Shown here in pieces: positions 8,360-17,264 of a stretch of DNA of 41,009 nucleotides; within the stretch, counting starts at the first letter, position 1; each line of letters begins with the position of its first letter. This DNA comes from Acidobacteriota bacterium (lineage in GTDB: Bacteria > Acidobacteriota > Terriglobia > UBA7540). The notes below the pieces were generated by a model that ran no database searches, was not told where the DNA came from, and saw only the letters and a program-made list of their open reading frames with translations. The stretch lies in the NCBI GenBank assembly GCA_902812365.1, contig CADDZC010000031.1, positions 1 through 41,009 on the forward strand, in the 5' to 3' direction. Both the position numbers and the translations under genes were made by a program.

Positions 8360-9724
8360 ATGAAATCGTCACGAAACATTTCAAGGCGCGAATTCATCGA
8401 CCGCGTCGCGACGGGAAGCGCCGCTCTTGGGTTGGCGGTAGGCGGAGCGCCGGCTATCGTGCACCCGTCGCCTGGCGAACGCGTCACCATGGGCATCATC
8501 GGTGCTGGCATCCGCGGCCAGGAAGACATGGAGGCAGTGCTGCGGGCGGGTGGCAACGTGGCCATGGCCTGCGACCTGTACGACGGCCATTTGCGGCGCG
8601 TCCAGGAAATCCAGCCTAACACGCCCGTCACTAAGGACTATCGCGAGGTGCTGGAACGCAGAGATATCGACGCCGTGCTCATTGCCACCTCCGACCATTG
8701 GCACGCCCCGATCGCCATCGACGCCATGAAGGCTGGTAAAGACGTGTATTGCGAGAAACCAATGACGCACTCAATTCCTGAGGCGCTCGAGATGGTGAAG
8801 GTGTCGAAGGAGACAGGACGAGTGGTGCAGGTAGGCAGCCAGAGCTTGAGCATGCAGTCGACCCATAAGGGAAAGGAGTGGGTCGATAGCGGGCAGATCG
8901 GGACAATCTATAATATCCAGTGCGAGATATACCGTCCCGATCCGATCGGCGCGTGGAAATACCCAATTCCTCCCGATGCTTCCCCGCAGACGATTGATTG
9001 GGATCGCTATCTGGGCAATGCGCCGAAACGGCCGTTTGAGGCGGCACGCTTCTTTCAATTCCGCAACTGGTGGGATTACGGCACCGGCCTCGCCGGAGAT
9101 GAATATGTGCACCTGCTGTCGAGGGTTCACTACCTGATGAACGTGCAATATCCGCTCTCGGCCGTCGCCAACGGCGGTATTTATCACTGGAAGGGCGACC
9201 GCGATGTGCCGGATATCCATAACACGCTCTATGACTACGGCAAGTTTCAGGTGGTCGTACTGGGCAATCTAGTCTCGAACTTCGATGGCGGCGAGATTGT
9301 GCGCTTCATGGGTGACAAAGGAACCGTCGTGCTGACGGAAGAATCCGCCATGCTGCTGCCGTATGACGAAGAGTGGGATTACGGTTATCCGCTCTCAAGC
9401 TGGCCGAAGGATCTGAAGCAGCAATTCATCGCCGCCCACAAGAATGATCCGACGGCCGACGTAGGCACAGCCTGGAAACGGCCGAAGCGCAAGAAGGAGC
9501 AGTTCCGCCAAACCCGCGAAGGAACCGTCGATCACATTCTGAACTTTTTTGCTTCCGTAAAGAGTCGCCAGCAGCCGATTGAGAACGTCGACTTTGGCTG
9601 CGGCACGGCGGTCGCGTGCCACATGGCCAATATTTCGTACCGTGAGAAACAACGAGTGTTCTGGAACGCGGAAAGGTTGGAGCTGACGGGAGAAAAGGGT
9701 CCGGTGGATGTGAGTCTGTCATGA
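8360..9724 (+). CDS. Tat-exported Gfo/Idh/MocA family oxidoreductase
   Basis: The 454-residue protein begins with a twin-arginine signal (ISRREFIDR, Arg9-Arg10) and a hydrophobic, Ala/Gly-rich stretch ending APAIVHP, so export in a folded state with its cofactor is expected. The NAD(P)-binding Rossmann start is VTMGIIGAGIRGQEDM. The Gfo/Idh/MocA hallmark EKPMTHSIPEA, with its catalytic-region Lys, follows at about residues 130-140. The remainder is the substrate-binding alpha/beta domain. GGGGAGGACC directly before the ATG is a strong binding site. Such secreted members are abundant in Acidobacteriota, Planctomycetota and Bacteroidota and act on sugars or glycosides; some carry out redox-neutral glycoside chemistry. 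The substrate is unknown here. Confidence 0.93.
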   Translation: MKSSRNISRREFIDRVATGSAALGLAVGGAPAIVHPSPGERVTMGIIGAGIRGQEDMEAVLRAGGNVAMACDLYDGHLRRVQEIQPNTPVTKDYREVLERRDIDAVLIATSDHWHAPIAIDAMKAGKDVYCEKPMTHSIPEALEMVKVSKETGRVVQVGSQSLSMQSTHKGKEWVDSGQIGTIYNIQCEIYRPDPIGAWKYPIPPDASPQTIDWDRYLGNAPKRPFEAARFFQFRNWWDYGTGLAGDEYVHLLSRVHYLMNVQYPLSAVANGGIYHWKGDRDVPDIHNTLYDYGKFQVVVLGNLVSNFDGGEIVRFMGDKGTVVLTEESAMLLPYDEEWDYGYPLSSWPKDLKQQFIAAHKNDPTADVGTAWKRPKRKKEQFRQTREGTVDHILNFFASVKSRQQPIENVDFGCGTAVACHMANISYREKQRVFWNAERLELTGEKGPVDVSLS

Positions 9725-10146
9725 GTTGAGGCAAACTCGAGGAAGAAGCCCTCGGAAGGCGTGCGGATTCGATCCGGCACCAAGGAAGGCTCCGATTCTT
9801 GGGGCGTTCCGTATCGTGGCGGATCTTGATGTGACGATTGTTCTCGCAAGGAAGGAACATCTTACTCGATGTAGTTCTGGCGCAGTTGCCGTCCGCCGGT
9901 TCAACCCCGAGCATCCCGCGCCTTACGGGCTGGTCTACCGCTGGTATGCCGGTGTGATCCCGCGCAGCCCGTTCCACACCCCATCGCACCGCTCCAGTGT
10001 TGCGTCATCCCATGCATCGCTTTCACTGTCCGACCGCCGCTCCTGAAAAGGTTGCCTGGCCATCAGAGAAAATAATTCTTCATTGACCCCCTTTCAGCAC
10101 GGCATCTTTTGGAGCGCCGACAACATCCATACCCGCAGGGGCCGAT
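9725..10146. other. Intergenic stretch with no recognised gene
   Basis: These 422 bases lie between two plus-strand genes. Frames in this region lack binding sites and resemble no known family. An AT-richer patch around 10060-10085 could hold the promoter of the next gene, but no good hexamer pair is present. No terminator hairpin with a T-run was found after the oxidoreductase gene. Confidence 0.35.
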
Positions 10147-10533
10147 ATGGGGAACGGACTCTTACAACTCGTCCAGGATCTTGAATGGCTGGGCCGCGAA
10201 ATCAGCCGTCCAATGGTGCAGCGGAGGGTAACCGAATCAGGCCCAGCGGCCTTTTCGCGCGATTTCTTCCTCGAAAGGCAGCGCAGTATCATCGCCACGG
10301 CGAACAAAATCGAGCGCGAACTTCTTTTGACTGTGCGCTTCGATCCGACCCGGCTCGTAGGCATCGGGTGTCCCGTGGAAGAAACGCTGGACTCGGTGGT
10401 CGAACTGATCGCCGCCCTCGAAGAGATCAAGCAGGATGCCGTCGCCGCCCCCGACAAACTTCCAGCTCATATCCACCTCTTCAACCGGAGGGTGGAAGAG
10501 TACTTGGACGGCTCCCTGCCCTCGGCAGCGTAA
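10147..10533 (+). CDS. Uncharacterised 128-residue helical protein
   Basis: I do not recognise the family. The product is soluble and predicted mostly helical, with heptad-like hydrophobic spacing in LLQLVQDLEWLGREI and VVELIAALEEIKQDAV. It has one Cys, no signal peptide and no membrane segment. A good binding site (AGGGG, 7 bases before ATG) supports the gene and this start. It ends 32 bases before the convergent stop of the TIM-barrel gene. Nothing in the sequence assigns a function. Confidence 0.6.
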   Translation: MGNGLLQLVQDLEWLGREISRPMVQRRVTESGPAAFSRDFFLERQRSIIATANKIERELLLTVRFDPTRLVGIGCPVEETLDSVVELIAALEEIKQDAVAAPDKLPAHIHLFNRRVEEYLDGSLPSAA

Positions 10534-10565
10534 GGCTTGTCGCCCCGGGCCCGAAAAGCCCACTT

Positions 10566-11438
10566 TTAGGCAGCCATCATCCGGCGCAGAAACTCGGCGG
10601 AGCGCCGCAGCTCTTCCATGCCGCTCATTCCGTCTTCAATCGAGATCCAGCCCTGGTAACCAACTTCCCGAAGGATTCCAAAGATGCGAGGATAATCGTT
10701 CATTCCCTTGCCGATCTCGCCGTGGGAGAGGATGGCAGCATAGCCGACGGAATCCTCGATCTGGCGGAGTTCCTCCAAGGTGTGGCCGGGCTTCAAGAAC
10801 CGATCACTCGCGTGCACCGTCACCACGCGATGCTTGACCCTTTCGAGTAACTCGATCGGGTCCTCGCCGGCCAAAATGGCGTTCGAGGGATCGTATTGCG
10901 CGCCTAACCAGGGCGAACGAATCCGATCGAGGATCTCGCAATAAACTTCCATCTTCTGGGCAAACTCGGGATACTGCCAGTAGTTGTCTTTGTAATGGTT
11001 CTCCAGGGCCAGCACGACCCGCCGCTTTTCGGCGTAAGGAAGAAGCTGCTCGATACACCCGACTACCCAGTCGATGCCTTGCCGGCGCGAAACTTGCGGG
11101 CGGCGTTGCCCGGAAAGCACCCGGCAAAATCCACCGCCCAAGCGCGCGGTGACGTCGATCATGCGCTTCTCGCGCTCAACTTCTCGCTGTCGATCGGCAG
11201 CATCGGGCTGCGTGAAGTCGGGCGAGACACAAAGCATGGGCATTCGAAGGTTATGCTGTTCGATGGCGTCCCGAACTCGATCGAGATAAGCCGGCTCAAG
11301 CGACGCAAAGAATCCGTCGTACATCTCGAGACCGTCGATGGGCAAATCGGCGGCGCCGGCGATCCAATCGAATACGGTCATGGACCGCTCCACACAAAGC
11401 TGATCCATGAAACACTTAGGGAAGGCCGCCAATTTCAT
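10566..11438 (-). CDS. Sugar phosphate isomerase/epimerase-like TIM barrel
   Basis: This 290-residue protein belongs to the xylose-isomerase-like TIM-barrel (AP endonuclease 2) superfamily. It starts MKLAAFPKCFMD. It carries the expected metal/active-site segments: LALENHY (Glu), LGAQYDPSN (Asp), VVTVHASD (His) and a C-terminal GWISIEDGM (Glu). Members isomerise or epimerise ketoses, or act as dehydratases or lyases on sugar derivatives. ATG 11438 gives the family-like N-terminus; a TTG two codons upstream has a better placed GAGG. It follows a zinc alcohol dehydrogenase and a hexulose-phosphate-synthase-like gene in the same direction (74-base gap), implying one carbohydrate pathway. The exact substrate is unknown. 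Confidence 0.88.
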   Translation of the reverse strand: MKLAAFPKCFMDQLCVERSMTVFDWIAGAADLPIDGLEMYDGFFASLEPAYLDRVRDAIEQHNLRMPMLCVSPDFTQPDAADRQREVEREKRMIDVTARLGGGFCRVLSGQRRPQVSRRQGIDWVVGCIEQLLPYAEKRRVVLALENHYKDNYWQYPEFAQKMEVYCEILDRIRSPWLGAQYDPSNAILAGEDPIELLERVKHRVVTVHASDRFLKPGHTLEELRQIEDSVGYAAILSHGEIGKGMNDYPRIFGILREVGYQGWISIEDGMSGMEELRRSAEFLRRMMAA

Positions 11439-11512
11439 TCGCAACCGAACCTCGCATCGGGTGGCATCCAAACAGGGGGAGGCCGAACGTGGCCGCGATC
11501 ACCGCCAACCGT

Positions 11513-12574
11513 TCAGGCGTCGGAATGGGGCTTCAAAATTCCTTTCACGATCTTTCCCGCGCTCATCTCTTCAAAGCACCGGCGCCAGCCAGCCAGCGGC
11601 TCCACGCGGCCCACCAATGGACGGGGATCGAGCTGGCCGCTCCCCATCAGGGCAATGACCTTTTCCCAGATGCCATAGTTGTGGCTGAAGCTCCCTCGCA
11701 GCTGGACGGCTTTGGCGACCAGAGGATCGAGCGACGCATTGAAGGGTTGGGGTCCCCAGCCGACCTTGGTGATTTGCCCGCCCGCGCGGACGGCGGTGAG
11801 CGCTTGTTGAAGGGCCGCCGAAACTCCCGTAGCTTCCACGACCGCATCCACGCCCAGGCCGTCACCGAGCGAACGAACCGCCTGCGCAAGCTCTTCCGGA
11901 CCTCCGTCAAGGGTGCGATCTGCACCCAATTGCCTGGCGACAGCAAGCCGTGCGCTGTCCTGTTTAAGTCCCACCACGCCGACCCATCCGGCGCCCGAAA
12001 GCTTGGCCAGCACGAGACACAGCAACCCAATGGGCCCCGGCCCAAAAACCAGGACCGAGTCGCCCGGGCGGATATGAGTCTTTACGCAAGCAGCATTATA
12101 GGCCACGCAACAAGGTTCCGTCAGGGCGGCCTGCTCAAAGGAGACCGCATCCGGCAAGTGGTGAAGGCATCGCGCCGGAACCTTGACGTAATCCGCCATC
12201 GCACCATCCAGTCCGTAGCCGAATCCGAGCCGCTCGGGGCACAGATTGTACTCGCCGGCGCGGCAGTAAGCACAATGACCGCAGATGCGCGCCGCCGTTT
12301 CGCAAGTCACGCGATCGCCTTCGCGGAAGCCGTGGATGCCCTTGCCCACCCGTGCCACGACCCCGCAGAATTCATGGCCGAGCACGACCGGCACGTTAAC
12401 CTTCCAGCTTTGCGTGTTACGCCACTGGTGGATTTCGCTCCCGCAAACGCCCACGGCGCGGCTGGCGAGCAGCACCTCGTCGTCGCCGAGGCTCTGAGGC
12501 ACAGGAATCTCGCGCAATTCCACGGCCCCTTCCGCCAGGGCGTAATGAACAATCGCCGCCATCGAGTCAGCCAT
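11513..12574 (-). CDS. Zinc-dependent medium-chain alcohol/polyol dehydrogenase
   Basis: The 353-residue enzyme is a medium-chain dehydrogenase. The catalytic zinc Cys is in GVCGSEIH and the next zinc segment is GHEFCGVV. The structural zinc loop is CGHCAYCRAGEYNLC, with four Cys. The NAD site is VFGPGPIGLL and is followed by a Rossmann fold. The overall pattern fits sorbitol, threonine or galactitol-phosphate dehydrogenase-like enzymes, which oxidise a secondary alcohol of a sugar or polyol. ATG 12574 is chosen because AGGA lies 5 bases upstream. A longer GTG start (12619) would overlap the previous stop but lacks that site. It sits between two sugar-handling genes in one apparent operon. 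Confidence 0.92.
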   Translation of the reverse strand: MADSMAAIVHYALAEGAVELREIPVPQSLGDDEVLLASRAVGVCGSEIHQWRNTQSWKVNVPVVLGHEFCGVVARVGKGIHGFREGDRVTCETAARICGHCAYCRAGEYNLCPERLGFGYGLDGAMADYVKVPARCLHHLPDAVSFEQAALTEPCCVAYNAACVKTHIRPGDSVLVFGPGPIGLLCLVLAKLSGAGWVGVVGLKQDSARLAVARQLGADRTLDGGPEELAQAVRSLGDGLGVDAVVEATGVSAALQQALTAVRAGGQITKVGWGPQPFNASLDPLVAKAVQLRGSFSHNYGIWEKVIALMGSGQLDPRPLVGRVEPLAGWRRCFEEMSAGKIVKGILKPHSDA

Positions 12575-12615
12575 CTCGATCCTGCCTTTCACCGGTGTCC
12601 CGCAGGTCTGCGGAC

Positions 12616-13371
12616 TCACATGCCCGGTTCGCCATCCGGGCGCGGGGCGTGGTGCAGCCGGGCCAAAATCTCCCTCAACAACCCCTCAATGTCATGGGCC
12701 GGAGCCTGGAAGGCGTTCGCATCCACCATCAGGGGAGCGCCTAACACCAAATGGTAAACGCCGTACTTCGGCAGTTCTATCACTTGGTCGACCGATAGCC
12801 CGCCCACCGCCTGCACCGGAATCCTGACTGCCTTCACCACGTCCTCCAGCTCGTCGAGAGGACTGGGGGATCGGCCGCCACGGCTTCGGATCACTTCCGC
12901 GTCACGTCGCTCATCATACCCGACGTGATGGACAATATAGTCCACACCGGCCGCCTCCAGGGCGCGCGCCGCCGCCGCCTTATCCTCGCACGCAAGATCG
13001 TCGCCCATGACTTTCACGCCGTAATCGCGTCCCGCTTTCACCACTTCTTTCACGGTTGCCGGGTGAGCCCGCGCCATCACGACCACGTGGGTAGCCCCCG
13101 CTTTGGCCATCATTTCCGCTTCCAGATAACCGCCGTCCATAGTCTTCAGATCGGCAACGATCGGATGGTCGGGGAATTCACGCCGCAACGCCCGCACGGC
13201 GTGCAGTCCTTCGCCCAGGATCAGAGGCGTGCCTGCTTCGAGCCAATCGACGCCGGCACGCACCGCTTTGCGTGCCTGATCCAAGGCTTCGTCAATCGTA
13301 GTGAGGTCCAGCGAAATTTGAACGATGGGGCGGGGCCCCGGTGTTAGGTACCGGTTAGAAGGTCCAGCCAT
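12616..13371 (-). CDS. 3-hexulose-6-phosphate synthase-like (OMP decarboxylase superfamily)
   Basis: The 251-residue TIM-barrel protein carries the orotidine-phosphate-decarboxylase superfamily signature VADLKTMDGGYLEAEM (DxKxxD). That wording is closest to 3-hexulose-6-phosphate synthase, less so to 3-keto-gulonate-6-phosphate decarboxylase. The phosphate-binding part is AVGGLSVDQV with a later VLGAPLM. ATG 13371 starts the conserved part; an upstream in-frame ATG at 13491 would add 40 low-complexity basic residues. No 6-phospho-3-hexuloisomerase gene, the usual partner in formaldehyde fixation, is nearby. With the dehydrogenase and TIM-barrel genes downstream, an aldolase or decarboxylase step on a sugar phosphate or sugar acid is more likely than C1 assimilation. 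Confidence 0.8.
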   Translation of the reverse strand: MAGPSNRYLTPGPRPIVQISLDLTTIDEALDQARKAVRAGVDWLEAGTPLILGEGLHAVRALRREFPDHPIVADLKTMDGGYLEAEMMAKAGATHVVVMARAHPATVKEVVKAGRDYGVKVMGDDLACEDKAAAARALEAAGVDYIVHHVGYDERRDAEVIRSRGGRSPSPLDELEDVVKAVRIPVQAVGGLSVDQVIELPKYGVYHLVLGAPLMVDANAFQAPAHDIEGLLREILARLHHAPRPDGEPGM

Positions 13372-13508
13372 CTCAATAACGCGATCTGCGCCCCGGACGC
13401 TGCGCCCCGGCGCGCGCTCATCCTCCTTCCCGATGCGTTCCTGACGAGGCCGGTGGCGGCCCGCGCCGCTCTCCACCGGCCCCGCTTTCACGCTCTCGGC
13501 GGCTCCGA

Positions 13509-16500
13509 TCAGAAGAAGAGCTTCAGCCCGAACTGAATCTCCCGCGGATCAAAGGCCTGCGTGGAAAGACCGAACGTAGTGTCGCTTAAATCTGCATCGG
13601 GGGGATACAGGTTCGTGCGGTTGAAAATGTTGAAAACCTCGGCCCGAAATTGCAGGTAACGGCTTTCATTTGAGCCGAGCGGTATCTTCTTGAAAAGTGA
13701 AAAGTCCGTCTCAGCGAAGCCCGGCCCGCGGAAGGTGTTCCGTCCCAACGTTCCATCCGTTCCCGGGGCGGGAGTGGGAAAGGCACTTGCGAGCGTCGAC
13801 ATCAAGCTTTGTCCGGGGGGAAGACTTCCGCCGCAATTGGCCTCAAAATCGCACGAATTCATATATTTATGATTTCCGAAGGCCGGTGTGTTGGGGCGCT
13901 GAGCCCTGATCCCCGTGCCATTGAAATCCTGCCTAGCCCCTACCGTAAAGGGAAATCCGGTTTGCAGACTGACGATCGAGTTTACCGTCCAGCCTCCCAG
14001 CAGATAGCTGGCAAGGCCCTGCCGGTTTTTCAACCACGGCAGGTCCCACTCGACGGAGCCGACGACGCGGTGGCGGATGTCAAACAGGGAGTTGCCGCGC
14101 TCGAGGTAGAGCCGGTTCGGGTCCAGCGAGTAGCCCGCCTCGCCGATGGCATTGGAGTCCGTGGCGCTGCCACCGCTGGTCAAGGCGTGCCAAGTCGAGC
14201 GCAGGTCGATAGAGTGACTCCAGGTGTAATTGGACGTGAAGGCCAGTCCTCGGCTGAATTTTCGGTTCAAGGACACCTGCAAGCCCTCATAACTCGAGTT
14301 CACACTGGTTTCCCAGGTTCGCAAAATCGCAAAACAAGGATTCAGGAATGGAGTTTTGAAAACCGCCTGGCCTGTGCATGGATTCAGCACACCGGTAGTG
14401 CCGGGGTTGATACTCGGGTTAGTCGCCTGTTTGCCGCCCACGACGCGATTGGGATCCTCCGCCCAGAACAAGTGTCGTCCGAGCGTCATCACTCCGTTCA
14501 CCTCGAGCACGGTTGAGGGACTGATCTCCCGCTGAATGCCCAAGAAAAACTGCTCGATATAAGGGAGTTTATAATTGGGACTCGGAATGCCTGTCAAGTG
14601 CGCCAAATTCGGATTCGACGGAAGCCATCCCATGATGTTTCCCTGGAAGCCGAGGGCCGCGGGCCCTTGCCCCACGTTCGACGGCGCTCCGGAAAAGGCG
14701 GGGGCGACAGCCGTGTTGGGCGTGCCATCCGGGTTTGTCGGTCCGTACGTGGGCAGTCCGGCGATGCCGCAGAAAACCGGACACGCTTCGTTGAACGAGT
14801 AAAAGGGCAGGTTCCAGCGGGAATTCGAAAGGGCGTTATAGAAGGTGCCCTCGTACGAGATCGCCGCCCCGCCGCGCACGGACGTTTTGCCGTCGCCGAG
14901 CGGATCCCATGCGAAGCCGAAGCGCGGAGCGTAATTACGCCACCGATCGGGAAACAGAGCTGCCGCAGTCGTAAAGCCTCCGTTCGGACTATTGGTGTCT
15001 CCAAAAGGCAGCACGCAGCCCTTGCTCGAAATAAACGCTTCGCAGTTGATACTGGCAATTTTGGCTGCCTGGTTATTGCCGGGCCCCAGAGCCAATTGCG
15101 TGGCGTGGTGATATTTCTCCGTGTGGGGGCTGAAAAAGTCCCACCGCAGGCCCAGATTCACCGTGAAGTTTTTCGCTAGTTTCCAATCGTCCTGGACGAA
15201 CCACCCGACTTCATAATTTCGCCAGGCGCGAATATTGGTATCGATGTGGGACGAAGCTCCAGAAAATAGTTCAGGGTTTACTCCTGCTGCCTCGATGTAA
15301 GGCAAATCGGAGGCAAAAAACACCGGATCGGGGAAGGCGTAATCCGGGCGACCCACATCGAACTCGCTGTTTTCGTAATTCCGCCGGAATTCACCCCCCA
15401 CTTTTACAGAGTGTTTTCCCTTCACGATCGATACCATATCCTTAAAGTTAAAGACGTCTTCATTGAAGAACTGCGGATACCCATTATAAGCGCCGAAACT
15501 CGGCTCGCCGGTGTCGAAGTCAATCTCCGGCACTCCAAACTGCGAGCGGTTCGGGATAATATTGGACTGGTTCCGGGTAAAACCGGCGTCGAACTCATTC
15601 ACAACCGCTGGCGAGAAGGTGTGGACGAAGCCGTATGCCGCCCCGGGAAACGAGCTCGTGGTGGGCGAATTGAAACCTCGAATGCCCGTCAGCGGCGTGA
15701 TGTTCGGATTCTTCTGGATCAGGAAGTAGTACCGGCCGAACATGCGGTTCTTGTCGCCCTGATAGTCCAGTCGAACGGTGTATTGGTCGCCGTTGTAAAA
15801 CACCCCTTTAGCTCGGGTCGCGTTTGCCGCGTTGACCAGCCCTTCCATCACCGCAGAACGCGATAAAGCCCCGGATTGCACAGGAGGAGCGACAAGCCCC
15901 ATGCCCGGACAGGCGGAAGCAATATTCTGGGCGATCTGGCTGTTTTCCTGAGACGTGACCCCGAAAAGCGCCGCCGATTCATTCGCGATCGCCTGGGGGT
16001 TGCCCCAGGTCACATTGGGAAGACTCGGAATGTTGGCGGAGCTTCCGACGCCGACCCAACTGGCCAGAAAACAAGGATCGGTATAGCCCATTTCGGAATC
16101 GATCAGCATGGCGGTTCCGGCATAGGGGGAACCGATGGGAGGGGCGGCGATGTCCAGATTTGGATTGGTGACATTATTGGTCACGACTTGATCGACGGTC
16201 TGCAAACCGGAAGTCGGAGTGCGGCCCGGAAAACTCTTGTAAAGCAGCGCGGCGACCGAATTCGGATTTGTGCTAATGACCGCCTGCTCGAAAGCCGGGC
16301 TTTCGAAAGAGAACAACGCCGGCACAGCCGTCCGAAACCGCTCGCCTTCGTAGCCGCCGAAGAAGAACACCCTATCCTTCTTGATCGGACCGCCCAGCGT
16401 GCCCCCGAACTGGTTCATGCGCCATTCGGCCTTGGTCGGGCCATCGAAAAAGTTTCGGGCGTTCAATTTGTCGTTTCGGAAAAACTCCCAAACGTCCCCG

Positions 16501-17264
16501 TGAAACTGGTTGGTGCCCGATCTCGTGCTGACATCCGTGATCGACCCGGCGCTGTTCGAATATTCGGCATCAAAGTTATTGGTCTCAATACGAAACTCTT
16601 GAATGAAATCGGGGGCCGGTTCGGCATTCGAGCCGCCGCTCAGCCCTTTGTTGGTCATGCCGTCGAAAAGAAAGCCGTTAAAATTCGCGCGCGCGCCGTT
16701 GATATTCGTCTGCACACCCCCGGTGCCGGCCTCAAAATCAACCGCCGTGGAGTTAACCGCCCCCGGGATGAGTTGCATCAATTCGTACACATTACGGCCG
16801 TTGAGCGGCATGTTCTGAACCTCGGACGCCCCCACTAGGCTGGAGAGGCGTCCCGATTCGGTATTGACCAGCGGCGCGCCCGCCTCCACCGTCACCGTCT
16901 GCGTGGCCGCTCCCACCTCGAGCGTCACATCCACGCGCAGCGTCTGGTCCACGGTCAGCGTCACGTTGCGGTTTTCGTAATTCTTAAAGCCGCTGGCCGA
17001 CACTTGGATGGAGTAGGTGCCGGGCAGCAAGGAGGTGGCGTAGTAGACGCCGGCGCTGTTGGTCCGAAGGTCGTACCGGGCCCCTTTGGCTTCATTAATG
17101 ATCGTGACGTTGGCATTCGGTACCACGGCCCCAGTAGGGTCGGTCACCAACCCGGTTATCGTCCCGGTGGTACCTTGCCCCACCAAAAGCCCCGCGCCGA
17201 GCAAGGTAAAACCGATCGCCGCGAACCAAGCGGTGGAAATTCGCTTCGAAAAATGGTGATCCAT
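13509..17264 (-). CDS. Oar-like TonB-dependent receptor with carboxypeptidase-regulatory domain
   Basis: The 1251-residue outer-membrane protein has a signal peptide (AAIGFTLLGAGLLVGQG). Next comes a carboxypeptidase-regulatory-like Ig domain at about residues 33-115 (GTITGLVTDPTGAVVPNANV, GVYYATSLLPGTYSIQVSA). The plug follows (NMPLNGRNVYELMQLIPG), then a very large beta-barrel ending in LKLFF, with the terminal aromatic residue typical of barrel insertion. This is the layout of the Oar/TonB receptors expanded in Acidobacteriota, which import oligosaccharides or other large nutrients. GGAGGACGATCA gives a strong binding site before the ATG. It is transcribed towards the sugar catabolic trio 17 bases away from its frame but in front of it only convergently in function: those genes lie upstream in window order and downstream in transcription, so read-through from the receptor is possible. 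Confidence 0.96.
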   Translation of the reverse strand: MDHHFSKRISTAWFAAIGFTLLGAGLLVGQGTTGTITGLVTDPTGAVVPNANVTIINEAKGARYDLRTNSAGVYYATSLLPGTYSIQVSASGFKNYENRNVTLTVDQTLRVDVTLEVGAATQTVTVEAGAPLVNTESGRLSSLVGASEVQNMPLNGRNVYELMQLIPGAVNSTAVDFEAGTGGVQTNINGARANFNGFLFDGMTNKGLSGGSNAEPAPDFIQEFRIETNNFDAEYSNSAGSITDVSTRSGTNQFHGDVWEFFRNDKLNARNFFDGPTKAEWRMNQFGGTLGGPIKKDRVFFFGGYEGERFRTAVPALFSFESPAFEQAVISTNPNSVAALLYKSFPGRTPTSGLQTVDQVVTNNVTNPNLDIAAPPIGSPYAGTAMLIDSEMGYTDPCFLASWVGVGSSANIPSLPNVTWGNPQAIANESAALFGVTSQENSQIAQNIASACPGMGLVAPPVQSGALSRSAVMEGLVNAANATRAKGVFYNGDQYTVRLDYQGDKNRMFGRYYFLIQKNPNITPLTGIRGFNSPTTSSFPGAAYGFVHTFSPAVVNEFDAGFTRNQSNIIPNRSQFGVPEIDFDTGEPSFGAYNGYPQFFNEDVFNFKDMVSIVKGKHSVKVGGEFRRNYENSEFDVGRPDYAFPDPVFFASDLPYIEAAGVNPELFSGASSHIDTNIRAWRNYEVGWFVQDDWKLAKNFTVNLGLRWDFFSPHTEKYHHATQLALGPGNNQAAKIASINCEAFISSKGCVLPFGDTNSPNGGFTTAAALFPDRWRNYAPRFGFAWDPLGDGKTSVRGGAAISYEGTFYNALSNSRWNLPFYSFNEACPVFCGIAGLPTYGPTNPDGTPNTAVAPAFSGAPSNVGQGPAALGFQGNIMGWLPSNPNLAHLTGIPSPNYKLPYIEQFFLGIQREISPSTVLEVNGVMTLGRHLFWAEDPNRVVGGKQATNPSINPGTTGVLNPCTGQAVFKTPFLNPCFAILRTWETSVNSSYEGLQVSLNRKFSRGLAFTSNYTWSHSIDLRSTWHALTSGGSATDSNAIGEAGYSLDPNRLYLERGNSLFDIRHRVVGSVEWDLPWLKNRQGLASYLLGGWTVNSIVSLQTGFPFTVGARQDFNGTGIRAQRPNTPAFGNHKYMNSCDFEANCGGSLPPGQSLMSTLASAFPTPAPGTDGTLGRNTFRGPGFAETDFSLFKKIPLGSNESRYLQFRAEVFNIFNRTNLYPPDADLSDTTFGLSTQAFDPREIQFGLKLFF

